In this document: positions 15,748 to 22,093 of the stretch, one piece after another | Layout of the letters: the number at the start of each line of letters is the position of its first letter | Position numbering within the stretch: position 1 is the stretch's first letter | DNA from: Alloprevotella tannerae | GTDB taxonomy: Bacteria; Bacteroidota; Bacteroidia; Bacteroidales; Bacteroidaceae | Assembly (NCBI GenBank): GCA_015259305.1 | Contig: JABZGO010000007.1 | Coordinates: forward strand, 1-23,323 | DNA length: 23,323 nt | Reading direction: 5' to 3' | Notes under the pieces: generated by a model | Seen by the model: the letters and a program-made list of their open reading frames with translations, nothing else | Told to the model about the DNA's origin: nothing | Databases searched by the model: none | Position numbers and translations under genes: made by a program

Positions 15748-16377
15748 TTAGAACTGCACAATCAAATTGGCGAGTCCGTAAAAATTATCTTGTTTAAAGT
15801 CGTACGTGGCAGAAAATCCGGCACCCACTCTCTTCGTGATCATATATTCGTAAGAGCCCTTGAGGCCGTAACTCCACAATCCACCATGGCGAACGTCAAT
15901 GGTCATCCCTTCCGGATTGTTGATTATGAAAGAATGATCATATTGCCCTATACCCGCCAAAGCACCGAGTATTAAGCGGTTCCTCCCCTGTACTTTAAAG
16001 GCTTTAAATAGATCTACACCTGCAAAGAGATTGATAGATGAGGTGTTGGCAGAATTGTGTTCTTTACGACTGTCTCCTTGAGATACTTGTACTGAAGGGC
16101 CTTGCACATCATTAGTGTAAAATCCTAACCCATGTGTTTTTGATGTGGAGAGCGTCTGTGAAGAAGCATGATGCAGTGAAAGACCGAACTCGAAGATGTT
16201 TGCATCATAACTTACTTGAACTCCTTTTGCAAATCCGAAACTCATTGATTCACTACATGAAAGTCCCAACCCTACTGAAACTTTCCACCTCAAAGGAGAG
16301 GTCTGAGCATTTGCTACTTGTGGTTGCGCCAACGCTACAGAGAGTAGTATGGCAAATGACAATAAAATCTTTTTCAT
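15748..16377 (-). CDS. Small outer-membrane beta-barrel protein
   Basis: 209 aa from the ATG at 16377; the nine codons upstream in frame lead into the previous gene's stop and are unlikely to be used. The signal peptide is about residues 1-24 (MKKILLSFAILLSVALAQ ... ANAQ). The mature part alternates polar and hydrophobic residues in strands (RWKVSVGLGLS, NIFEFGLSLHH, RLILGALAGIG, WSYGLKGSYEYMI, RVGAGFSATYDF) and ends in ANLIVQF, a terminal Phe being typical of barrels folded by the BAM machinery. It is probably a porin-like or OmpX/OmpW-size barrel of about eight strands; no substrate can be inferred. It starts 5 bp after the stop of the lipoprotein gene, so the two form one transcription unit and may work together at the outer membrane. 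Confidence 0.8.
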   Translation of the reverse strand: MKKILLSFAILLSVALAQPQVANAQTSPLRWKVSVGLGLSCSESMSFGFAKGVQVSYDANIFEFGLSLHHASSQTLSTSKTHGLGFYTNDVQGPSVQVSQGDSRKEHNSANTSSINLFAGVDLFKAFKVQGRNRLILGALAGIGQYDHSFIINNPEGMTIDVRHGGLWSYGLKGSYEYMITKRVGAGFSATYDFKQDNFYGLANLIVQF

Positions 16378-16382
16378 ATATA

Positions 16383-17660
16383 TTATTCTTTTATCTTGAT
16401 CCAAAACTGAAACATTTGACCAACATCATATCGTTGCCCATTCAGTGCTTTATCATTGTAGGCAACTAGAGCACCTCCAACCTCGTCATCATCTTCACCG
16501 AGGTCAATCTTGAACGTAGCTCCAATCTTTATTCCAAAAAGGTCACCAGAAACATTTGGCGTAATTTCTTTGAGCGCCCCTCCATCAATCTCAGTCCAAT
16601 GAACTAAATAGTAATTTCCAAAATCATTGCGATTCCAATTAAACAATCGAATATTCAGATCTTTTGTAGCTCCTTTCCACCATCCTTTTTTTGTACATTC
16701 TCCATAGAATTTTATACTAGGAGCTTTTACGGGAATTATTGTATATTTCATCTCGGGCCGACCACGCCAAAATGATTCATATCTCCTCATTGCAGATTGG
16801 CTAGTGAACCTTGCTTTTTCTAGATATTCAACGTAATTTGAATGCTTTTCTCTATCATATTTAGGTTCAGTAGTAGGATTTACGGGAAAAGTAGTGCCCT
16901 CTATAGGGTGGATAAGTTCTGGCCTAAAATAATAGTCATGGAGTATTCCTTCATAATACAATTTCCCATAGTTGTTATTATAAAGAACTGATGTTCCCTT
17001 TTTAACTGGTATCAATCTTTCATTAGTTCCAATAACGATTACAGGTACACTTGGTTCCTCGGATGACTTAAGGTAATGTATCTTACCATTCTTGTCATAG
17101 GCTGTTAATATGCACTCCTTTTGATCATCGAAGTTTTCAGGTAAATATACAGTAAGAACATCTTCTTTCTTCAAATCAACAGAAGAAGTTTCTTCGTTCT
17201 TGCTTAATACAGATACTTGAACAAGAGGATCTATACTAACAAGATATTTTACAAAACTATCAAAACTATCAAAGCTCTCAAAATTTGGAGCCAAAGAATG
17301 TCCGGTTGTAGACCTTAAGTCTTTAGTTCTTGTAAAAGAACGATCTAGAGAAGTATATAAAGCAGAAGTACTTCTTAGATCCTTACCGGGAACAATCTCT
17401 TCTAGTAGAATTTCTCTATCCCCATCTTTTTCTAAAGAGACCTTTTTAGACAATTCTTCTGCGACTACATCTTCGTTTATTGCTGTTGCAAATAGCTTTG
17501 CAAGCAACGCTCGTCCCTCAGTCGCTTTTAGGTTTAGATTCTCCTGTTTCTCTGGATTAGGATTTGTCCTTGGTTCTGGGATGGACATCGATTCGTTCGT
17601 GCAGGAGGTTATTGTCAATATCGACAACAATACACCTAAAGTCATTACTTTTTTCTTCAT
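16383..17660 (-). CDS. Predicted lipoprotein of unknown function, cotranscribed with an outer-membrane barrel
   Basis: 425 aa from the ATG at 17660; an in-frame ATG six codons upstream would displace the signal. MKKKVMTLGVLLSILTITSC is a lipoprotein signal with Cys20. A Pro/Asn-rich linker follows (PEPRTNPNPEKQE). The middle contains LTVYLPENFDDQKECILTAY and VPVIVIGTNERLIPVKKG, and the C-terminal part is a predicted beta-rich region rich in aromatic residues (KGWWKGATKDLNIRLFNWN, YYLVHWTEIDGG). I do not recognise the family. Small internal repeats occur: KDLRST twice about 24 residues apart, and FDSFDSF from a local duplication. The DNA is more A+T-rich than the genes to the right, which may mark recent acquisition. 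It is followed after 5 bp by the barrel gene and is divergent from a LuxR-type regulator. Confidence 0.78.
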   Translation of the reverse strand: MKKKVMTLGVLLSILTITSCTNESMSIPEPRTNPNPEKQENLNLKATEGRALLAKLFATAINEDVVAEELSKKVSLEKDGDREILLEEIVPGKDLRSTSALYTSLDRSFTRTKDLRSTTGHSLAPNFESFDSFDSFVKYLVSIDPLVQVSVLSKNEETSSVDLKKEDVLTVYLPENFDDQKECILTAYDKNGKIHYLKSSEEPSVPVIVIGTNERLIPVKKGTSVLYNNNYGKLYYEGILHDYYFRPELIHPIEGTTFPVNPTTEPKYDREKHSNYVEYLEKARFTSQSAMRRYESFWRGRPEMKYTIIPVKAPSIKFYGECTKKGWWKGATKDLNIRLFNWNRNDFGNYYLVHWTEIDGGALKEITPNVSGDLFGIKIGATFKIDLGEDDDEVGGALVAYNDKALNGQRYDVGQMFQFWIKIKE

Positions 17661-17883
17661 AACAATGACAGTTAACAATGCCTACTCTTTGTTCAGAGTT
17701 TTTCAGCTTACACTCTCCTTTTATATAGTTTGGTCTATAGCAATTTGGGGTACAAAGGGATTGCTAACCTTATATTGCATGGAGCTTTAAGCATCCATAA
17801 TTGTCTATTCTGAACATATGCTCAAAATATAGAGCTGTACCAAGCTCTTAAGAATCTGCGCGCACTGACTATCTTAACACCGG

Positions 17884-17914
17884 CAAAAGTATAAACTTAT
17901 AGAAATCGTAACAA
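17884..17914 (-). promoter_or_regulatory. Bacteroidetes-type promoter for the lipoprotein/beta-barrel unit
   Basis: On the - strand, TTG (complement of caa, 17912-17914) is followed after 20 nt by TACTTTTG (complement of caaaagta, 17884-17891). This fits the Bacteroidetes consensus. The predicted start is near 17877, leaving an unusually long leader of about 217 nt before the ATG at 17660. Confidence 0.55.
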
Positions 17915-17961
17915 TTCCCAAAAAGAGAAATTTCGTAAACTTTCCCCGAAAACGATGTTTT

Positions 17962-17977
17962 TTACCCTTTAGGGTAA
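17962..17977. promoter_or_regulatory. Perfect inverted repeat TTACCCT-TT-AGGGTAA, candidate operator
   Basis: Two 7-bp arms (17962-17968 and 17971-17977) flank a TT spacer. The right arm falls where the -33 element of the + strand promoter should be (19 bp before the box at 17997), and no TTTG is present there. The site is about 48 bp upstream of the - strand -33 element. It may bind a dimeric regulator, possibly the adjacent LuxR-type protein. Confidence 0.5.
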
Positions 17978-17996
17978 TGATTCTACGAAAAAAAGC

Positions 17997-18004
17997 TATC
18001 TTCG
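17997..18004 (+). promoter_or_regulatory. Candidate -7 box for the LuxR-type regulator
   Basis: TATCTTCG differs from TAnnTTTG at one base. The start would be near 18011, giving a leader of about 23 nt. No -33 element is seen at the right spacing; the inverted repeat occupies that place. Confidence 0.45.
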
Positions 18005-18033
18005 TACTCGATTAATATAGTATTACTTGCCAA

Positions 18034-18807
18034 ATGGAAGCCTCTCATCACGATCATTATTCACCTCAACCACCACAAGGTGTTCGTCCTCTTATAAAGG
18101 ATGAGGAATACAATAACCTACAACCTTATATCGATTCAGCAAAAGCTTTAGCTCGAATCACATACAAATCTCTTTATATCATTGACTACAACAGGATGAA
18201 CTTCCTGTATATATCCGACAACCCATTGTTTCTCTGTGGAGAGCGGGTAGAAAATGCATATCAAGAAGGATTTAATTTCTATTATCAACGCATTCCAAAA
18301 GAAGATCACGAATTTCTCTCTCAAGTAAATCGAATTAGTTCTGTGTTTCTTAGAGGGATCCCGACAACAGAACGCACTCAGTATGTCATCTCTTACAACT
18401 TCCGAATAACTCAAAAACATGCTAGAGAAAAAATCTTGCTAAATCATCAGGTAACTCCTCTCAAATTAGATTCAATGGGAAATGTTTGGTTGGCTCTTTG
18501 TATAGTTTCGTTAGCACCTACACAAGAAATAGGTGTCGCGTTTATGACGAAGATTAATTCAGATATGAGGTGGAAGTTTTCCTTAAATAGTGAACGCTGG
18601 GAGCAGATTGACAAGATAGAGTTGAATGAATTCGAAAAAAAAGTAATTCGATTAGCAAACCAAGGCTTGTCTGTTAATCAGATTGCCGAAGAAATCAAAC
18701 GTTCGAAAGATTCGGTAAAATGCTATCGTAAAAGTCTATTCCTAAAACTTGGTGTAAGTAAAATATCTGAGGCTATTGCTATAGCGACACACCACAAATT
18801 GATTTAA
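18034..18807 (+). CDS. LuxR-type helix-turn-helix transcriptional regulator with PAS-like N-terminus
   Basis: 257 aa, no signal peptide, cytoplasmic. The last ~60 residues form a LuxR/GerE DNA-binding domain: LNEFEKKVIRLANQGLSVNQ, then IAEEIKRSKDSVKCYRKSLF, then KLGVSKISEAIAIA, with the usual scissor and recognition helices. The N-terminal ~140 residues (YIIDYNRMNFLYISDNPLFL..., then YQRIPKEDHEFL) resemble a PAS-like sensor fold. There is no response-regulator receiver domain, so it is not phosphorylated in the classical way. This architecture is common among orphan Bacteroidetes regulators. It is divergent from the lipoprotein/barrel unit and may control that unit and itself through the inverted repeat at 17962-17977; this is inference. 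Ligand unknown. Confidence 0.83.
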   Translation: MEASHHDHYSPQPPQGVRPLIKDEEYNNLQPYIDSAKALARITYKSLYIIDYNRMNFLYISDNPLFLCGERVENAYQEGFNFYYQRIPKEDHEFLSQVNRISSVFLRGIPTTERTQYVISYNFRITQKHAREKILLNHQVTPLKLDSMGNVWLALCIVSLAPTQEIGVAFMTKINSDMRWKFSLNSERWEQIDKIELNEFEKKVIRLANQGLSVNQIAEEIKRSKDSVKCYRKSLFLKLGVSKISEAIAIATHHKLI

Positions 18808-19027
18808 GCTATCAGGGATTTTAATTGTTGTAGAGAAAAAAATAAACAATTAAAGAAGGCGCCCTTAACGTAAAAGACGATTAGGACTTAAACCTGATAA
18901 TTGTTCTAAAAGTATGCAGAATCAAGGCACTTCGGTTATGCACGAAACATCTTGAAGAATGGGGAAACCTGTTGCCGACAGCAAAGAAAAAGAAGACTGC
19001 AAAGTTGTAACCGGAGCGGTAGCAGAC

Positions 19028-19076
19028 AAAAAAGATTGCCACGAACAATACTTTTATAGCATTGTCCGTGGCAATC
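19028..19076 (-). terminator. Intrinsic terminator of tRNA-Leu
   Basis: On the + strand gattgccacgaacaat (19034-19049) faces attgtccgtggcaatc (19061-19076), a 16-bp stem with one A/C position (19044/19066). On the - strand this position becomes a G-U pair, and six U residues follow (19033 to 19028). Both facts fix the orientation as - strand, ending the tRNA transcript 12 bp after the tRNA. Confidence 0.9.
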
Positions 19077-19087
19077 GCCTGCCTCCG

Positions 19088-19172
19088 TGCTCAAAGCGGG
19101 ACTCGAACCCGCACAGCCATTTCTGGCCAAAGGATTTTAAGTCCTTCGTGTCTACCATTCCACCATTTGAGC
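19088..19172 (-). tRNA. tRNA-Leu (anticodon TAA)
   Basis: 85 nt. Read on the - strand, the acceptor arms GCTCAAA and TTTGAGC pair fully, with discriminator A at 19088. The D-arm region GTGGAATGGTAGACAC, the anticodon stem AAGGA/TCCTT with loop CTTAAAA (anticodon TAA at 19137-19139), a long variable arm (GGCCAGAAATGGCT) and the T-arm GCGGG-TTCGAGT-CCCGC are all present. The long variable arm is typical of leucine tRNAs. The 3' CCA is not encoded and must be added after transcription. A -7 box lies just upstream and a strong terminator just downstream. Confidence 0.95.
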
Positions 19173-19184
19173 AGTTTGCGAGCG

Positions 19185-19192
19185 CAAAGATA
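19185..19192 (-). promoter_or_regulatory. -7 box of the tRNA-Leu promoter
   Basis: TATCTTTG on the - strand (complement of caaagata) matches TAnnTTTG and would start transcription near 19178, about 6 nt before the tRNA. A -33 element at standard spacing is not evident. Confidence 0.5.
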
Positions 19193-19247
19193 ATAGTTAT
19201 TTTTCAAATAGCGCAGACTTTGGGCAAGTTTGTTTAGAATAAGCGCG

Positions 19248-19793
19248 CTAATTATTAATTATCAGGACATCATTGTCCCGACTATAGCCTTGAATGCGAT
19301 ACTTAAAGAGCTTTAAGCCCGCCTCACCCGCTACAACGATGCCGCCATTGCGCAAACTATAAGAGCGGTTGCAGCGCGGGCAATGCATCGTCAGTCTGTC
19401 TTGAAAAACAAGTTGACGCTCTACATAGTCTTTCGTATAACAATTAGGGCAAGCCAACTCGTAAGCTACGGGCTGCAAAGTGCCACTAAGATCGGGCGTA
19501 TCTGAAGTACCCACGATAAAGCCCGCAATCATCTCAGGTCGGTTATAGGCTTCCAAAGCCGTGACCGGCAATTGAGCCTCCTTCCCGTCTGCACTGCGTA
19601 TTAAATAATGACTCGGCGCGCGAGAGATGGTGCAGAAAATGCCCGGATTGTTCAGCGCTTGAAAGAGCGGAGCTACTGCAGAGACGGGCGACAAGCGTAA
19701 GAAGGCATGCACCTGCGTAAACTCGCTTTGAGACACTTCTAAGCAGCCGGAAAGGAGCAGACTTGCAAATAAGAGGCAAAATAAGCGCTTCAT
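19248..19793 (-). CDS. Lipoprotein with two CxxC pairs (zinc-ribbon or Rieske-like)
   Basis: 181 aa from the ATG at 19793; an in-frame ATG 19 codons upstream would precede the signal peptide with polar sequence. MKRLFCLLFASLLLSGC is a lipoprotein signal with Cys17. The C-terminal half has CPNC (Cys115, Cys118) and CPRC (Cys138, Cys141), followed by NRSYSLRNGGIVVAGEAG and LKLFKYRIQ. The spacing and the 'Y.L.nGG' strand recall Rieske-like proteins, but four cysteines replace the usual two Cys/two His. That makes structural zinc or another metal site more likely than a Rieske [2Fe-2S] cluster. It lies 72 bp after the SRPBCC gene and is probably cotranscribed. The precise role is unknown. Confidence 0.78.
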   Translation of the reverse strand: MKRLFCLLFASLLLSGCLEVSQSEFTQVHAFLRLSPVSAVAPLFQALNNPGIFCTISRAPSHYLIRSADGKEAQLPVTALEAYNRPEMIAGFIVGTSDTPDLSGTLQPVAYELACPNCYTKDYVERQLVFQDRLTMHCPRCNRSYSLRNGGIVVAGEAGLKLFKYRIQGYSRDNDVLIINN

Positions 19794-19865
19794 ACGATAT
19801 ATATACGCATAGAGCGGCCGGTTATTGCCAACCAACTGCTTAAAAAGCATAAAGCGCCAAAGGAC

Positions 19866-20333
19866 TTAGTCGATGGCTACGGCTGAGAGCATACTAGCCA
19901 AGCCGTCGGCGGCCTTGCTTAAAGGCTTTGCAACCATCGCACGCATAAACATATTGACCTCTGCACCGACTGTCACTTTCAGTTTTGTACCTTCTCCCGA
20001 GGGCATAAGTTGAATCCAGAGATTCAAAGGCACCGGACTGCCTGTACTTTCAAACTTGATCAACTTCGGCTCCTCGCGCTCTACGACCGTAAGCGTAACT
20101 TGCCCTACGGGCGATTGGATCGTCACGCTATCGGCATCAAAAGTAAGCGTCTCCAATTGTTTTTTTGCCTCAGCTACTTGCTCATCAGACAAGGCCGCTT
20201 GCATCTTTTCTTGTACGTCCGGGTCGTTTAACCGGTCGCGCAATGCTTGCAGATTGCGCAAATCGCTAAATTTCTCATAAACGCGCACCTGCGGAGCACT
20301 TAGTTGCTTTATTTCACTCTCAAACTTTTGCAT
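19866..20333 (-). CDS. SRPBCC-fold protein
   Basis: 155 aa from the ATG at 20333. An upstream in-frame ATG at 20393 would lie inside the promoter and is rejected. The sequence has the START/polyketide-cyclase-like layout: QLSAPQVRVYEKFSDLRNLQ at the start, a middle strand set (SVTIQSPVGQVTLTVVEREE, PKLIKFESTG, LNLWIQLMPSGEGTKLKVTV) and a long C-terminal helix (MFMRAMVAKPLSKAADGLAS). SRPBCC proteins bind hydrophobic ligands in a deep cavity; no catalytic residues can be assigned here. No signal peptide, so cytoplasmic. It heads a likely two-gene unit with the CxxC lipoprotein. Confidence 0.8.
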   Translation of the reverse strand: MQKFESEIKQLSAPQVRVYEKFSDLRNLQALRDRLNDPDVQEKMQAALSDEQVAEAKKQLETLTFDADSVTIQSPVGQVTLTVVEREEPKLIKFESTGSPVPLNLWIQLMPSGEGTKLKVTVGAEVNMFMRAMVAKPLSKAADGLASMLSAVAID

Positions 20334-20362
20334 CTTTTCTGTGTAAAAAGGAATAAGGTCGG

Positions 20363-20393
20363 CGAAGTTAGGTAGTTTTTGTGGCCTCAGCAA
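20363..20393 (-). promoter_or_regulatory. Promoter of the SRPBCC gene
   Basis: On the - strand TTG (complement of caa, 20391-20393), then 20 nt, then TAACTTCG (complement of cgaagtta, 20363-20370), one base off the consensus. The predicted start near 20356 gives a leader of about 23 nt and supports the ATG at 20333. Confidence 0.55.
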
Positions 20394-20478
20394 GTTTTCC
20401 GTTTGAAAAGCATCATTCTGTAAGCTTTCTAAGCAATCGCGGCGGGCAACGAGCGAAGCAAAATGACCATAGAAACGC

Positions 20479-20509
20479 TTTGCTTTTCGCGTTGTTTGGC
20501 GTATTTTTG
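20479..20509 (+). promoter_or_regulatory. Bacteroidetes consensus promoter of trkH
   Basis: TTTG (20479-20482), 19-nt spacer, TATTTTTG (20502-20509) is a full match to the Bacteroidetes primary sigma consensus. Transcription would start near 20516, only about 8 nt before the ATG at 20524. Confidence 0.75.
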
Positions 20510-20520
20510 CAGAAAATACG
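20500..20520. promoter_or_regulatory. 8-bp inverted repeat across the trkH -7 box and start site
   Basis: cgtatttt (20500-20507) and aaaatacg (20513-20520) are exact inverted copies around tgcag. They cover the -7 box and predicted start, so a protein bound here would block transcription. It may also be chance in A/T-rich promoter DNA. Confidence 0.4.
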
Positions 20521-20523
20521 TGT

Positions 20524-21981
20524 ATGCTGAATTATAAAGTTATACTTTTTGTCCTCGGACAATTACTTTTTCTTGAGGCGATCATGCTGGCCGCCTGCTG
20601 CGGCGTAGGCTTTATCTATCATGAAAATACGCTGATCGACTTTGGCATTCCCACTTTAATTTGCATCTCACTCGGCTTACTCTTCCACTTTTTAGGAGGG
20701 GCTAAGAATCAAGGTATGGGCCGCCGCGATGCTTTTTTAATTGTATCTACTACGTGGCTGCTCTTCTCCATTATTGGAATGCTGCCCTTCCTCCTAAGCG
20801 GAATTGTCACGCGGCCTTCGGTAGCCTTCTTTGAGACGATGTCCGGCTTTACGACGACCGGCGCAACGGCACTCAACGGCATAGATGCACTGCCCCACTC
20901 TATTTTATTTTGGCGCAGCCTAACGCACTGGGTTGGAGGCGTTGGTATTGTTTTCTTTACCATCGCGATCCTACCCAACGCTGATGCCAGCGAACAGAAA
21001 ATGTTTACGGCAGAATCTACCGGCCTTAAGATCGGCAAACTGCACCCACGCGTTCGCTCCACAGCGCGGTGGATTGGCGGACTTTATGTTTTGCTTACCT
21101 TGGCTTGTATGATTGCTCTTTACCTAGGCGGTATGGGGCCTTTCGATGCTATCAACCACGCCTTCTCCACGATGGCTACAGGCGGTTTCTCAACGCACCA
21201 GGATAGCATTGCCTTTTTCCATTCAGCACGCATCGAAAACATTCTGATAGTCTTTATGACCTTGGCCAGCCTCAACTTTACCGTGTTGTACCTTGGCTTT
21301 ATCAAGAAGCACTGGAAGGAGATGTGGAAAGATGATGAGCTACGCATATTTTTTGGCATCGTTCTCAGCATTGCCTTGATCGGAACGTTTGTGCTCTACT
21401 TTAGAGATCACCGCACATTGGCCGATGCGGCGCGCCTCTCGTTCTTTCACACTATATCTATACAGTCTACAACCGGCTTCACGACGGAAGACTTTATGAA
21501 CTGGGACCCTTCCACTTGGGTTTTCGTCGCCTTCATCACGATAGTCGGCGGCTGTGCAGGCAGCACGGCAGGCGGCATCAAATGTATCCGCGTCTTGACC
21601 ATATATAAAGTTGTCGTGCGCGAGTTTAAGCGAATGCTTCATCCTCACGCCGTCTTCCCAATTCGCATTAGCGGCACTCTGATCAGCAACAGCGTCGTGC
21701 GAAACATTTTTGTTTTCATCACACTCTACATTATTCTGACGGCTTTAGGCACAACAGCAATGATGGCGATGGGACTTACGATGCTCGACTCCGTATCTTG
21801 CTGCATCACGTGTTTGAGTAACGTCGGGCCGGGCTATGGTTACGTCGTCGGGCCGCTGGATTCGTGGGACGTATTTCCTGATGCTGTGCTTTGGATAGAC
21901 TCATTTTTAATGTTGGCCGGCCGTTTGGAGATCTACTCTATCCTGCTGCCGTTTATGCCGGGCTTCTGGCGCGACAACTAA
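20524..21981 (+). CDS. trkH: Trk-type potassium uptake protein TrkH
   Basis: 485 aa, the usual length for TrkH. It is an inner-membrane protein with many hydrophobic segments and the four pore-loop motifs of the Trk/Ktr/HKT superfamily: GFTTTGAT (about 108-115), MATGGF (217-222), STTGFT (315-320) and SNVGPG (432-437). GGCAGSTAGGIKCIR (342-356) is also characteristic. The pore's conserved glycines set K+ selectivity; the family moves K+ inward, usually gated by a cytoplasmic TrkA subunit, which is not next to this gene in the window. The start MLNYKVILFVLGQLLFLEA matches the N-terminus of Bacteroidales TrkH proteins, so the first ATG is preferred even though the mRNA would then be nearly leaderless. 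Confidence 0.95.
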   Translation: MLNYKVILFVLGQLLFLEAIMLAACCGVGFIYHENTLIDFGIPTLICISLGLLFHFLGGAKNQGMGRRDAFLIVSTTWLLFSIIGMLPFLLSGIVTRPSVAFFETMSGFTTTGATALNGIDALPHSILFWRSLTHWVGGVGIVFFTIAILPNADASEQKMFTAESTGLKIGKLHPRVRSTARWIGGLYVLLTLACMIALYLGGMGPFDAINHAFSTMATGGFSTHQDSIAFFHSARIENILIVFMTLASLNFTVLYLGFIKKHWKEMWKDDELRIFFGIVLSIALIGTFVLYFRDHRTLADAARLSFFHTISIQSTTGFTTEDFMNWDPSTWVFVAFITIVGGCAGSTAGGIKCIRVLTIYKVVVREFKRMLHPHAVFPIRISGTLISNSVVRNIFVFITLYIILTALGTTAMMAMGLTMLDSVSCCITCLSNVGPGYGYVVGPLDSWDVFPDAVLWIDSFLMLAGRLEIYSILLPFMPGFWRDN

Positions 21982-22093
21982 GGCAGCCGACAGCTACGCT
22001 TCGAGCCATTTCCGTTTTACGCGCTCCTTCCTTCACCCACCAAACACAAGAGAATAACCCGAGGGGATCAAGTTTCCTCATCAAAACAATAAT

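Larger units (their letters stand above)
17661..18033. other. Divergent regulatory region (373 bp)
   Basis: It lies between the lipoprotein/barrel unit (-) and the LuxR-type regulator (+). It contains the - strand promoter (17884-17914), a 7-bp inverted repeat (17962-17977) and the + strand -7 box (17997-18004). The - strand transcript would have a leader of about 217 nt, holding a short agagct/agctct hairpin near 17832-17850. No credible ORF is seen. Confidence 0.55.

Noticed and set aside
18820..18854. Terminator after the LuxR-type gene (tttaattgtt / aacaattaaa)
   Set aside because: The stem is almost all A/T, the loop is 15 nt and no T run follows; not strong enough to call.
19088..19172. 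tRNA-Leu as an integration site
   Set aside because: No repeat of the tRNA 3' end, no integrase and no element boundary seen in the window.
18936..19237. ORFs of 64 aa (-) and 92 aa (+) across the tRNA
   Set aside because: They run through the tRNA-Leu and its terminator and have no recognisable protein features.
21982..22093. Terminator or promoter between trkH and the M49 gene
   Set aside because: Only short imperfect stems and no TAnnTTTG box; nothing supportable.
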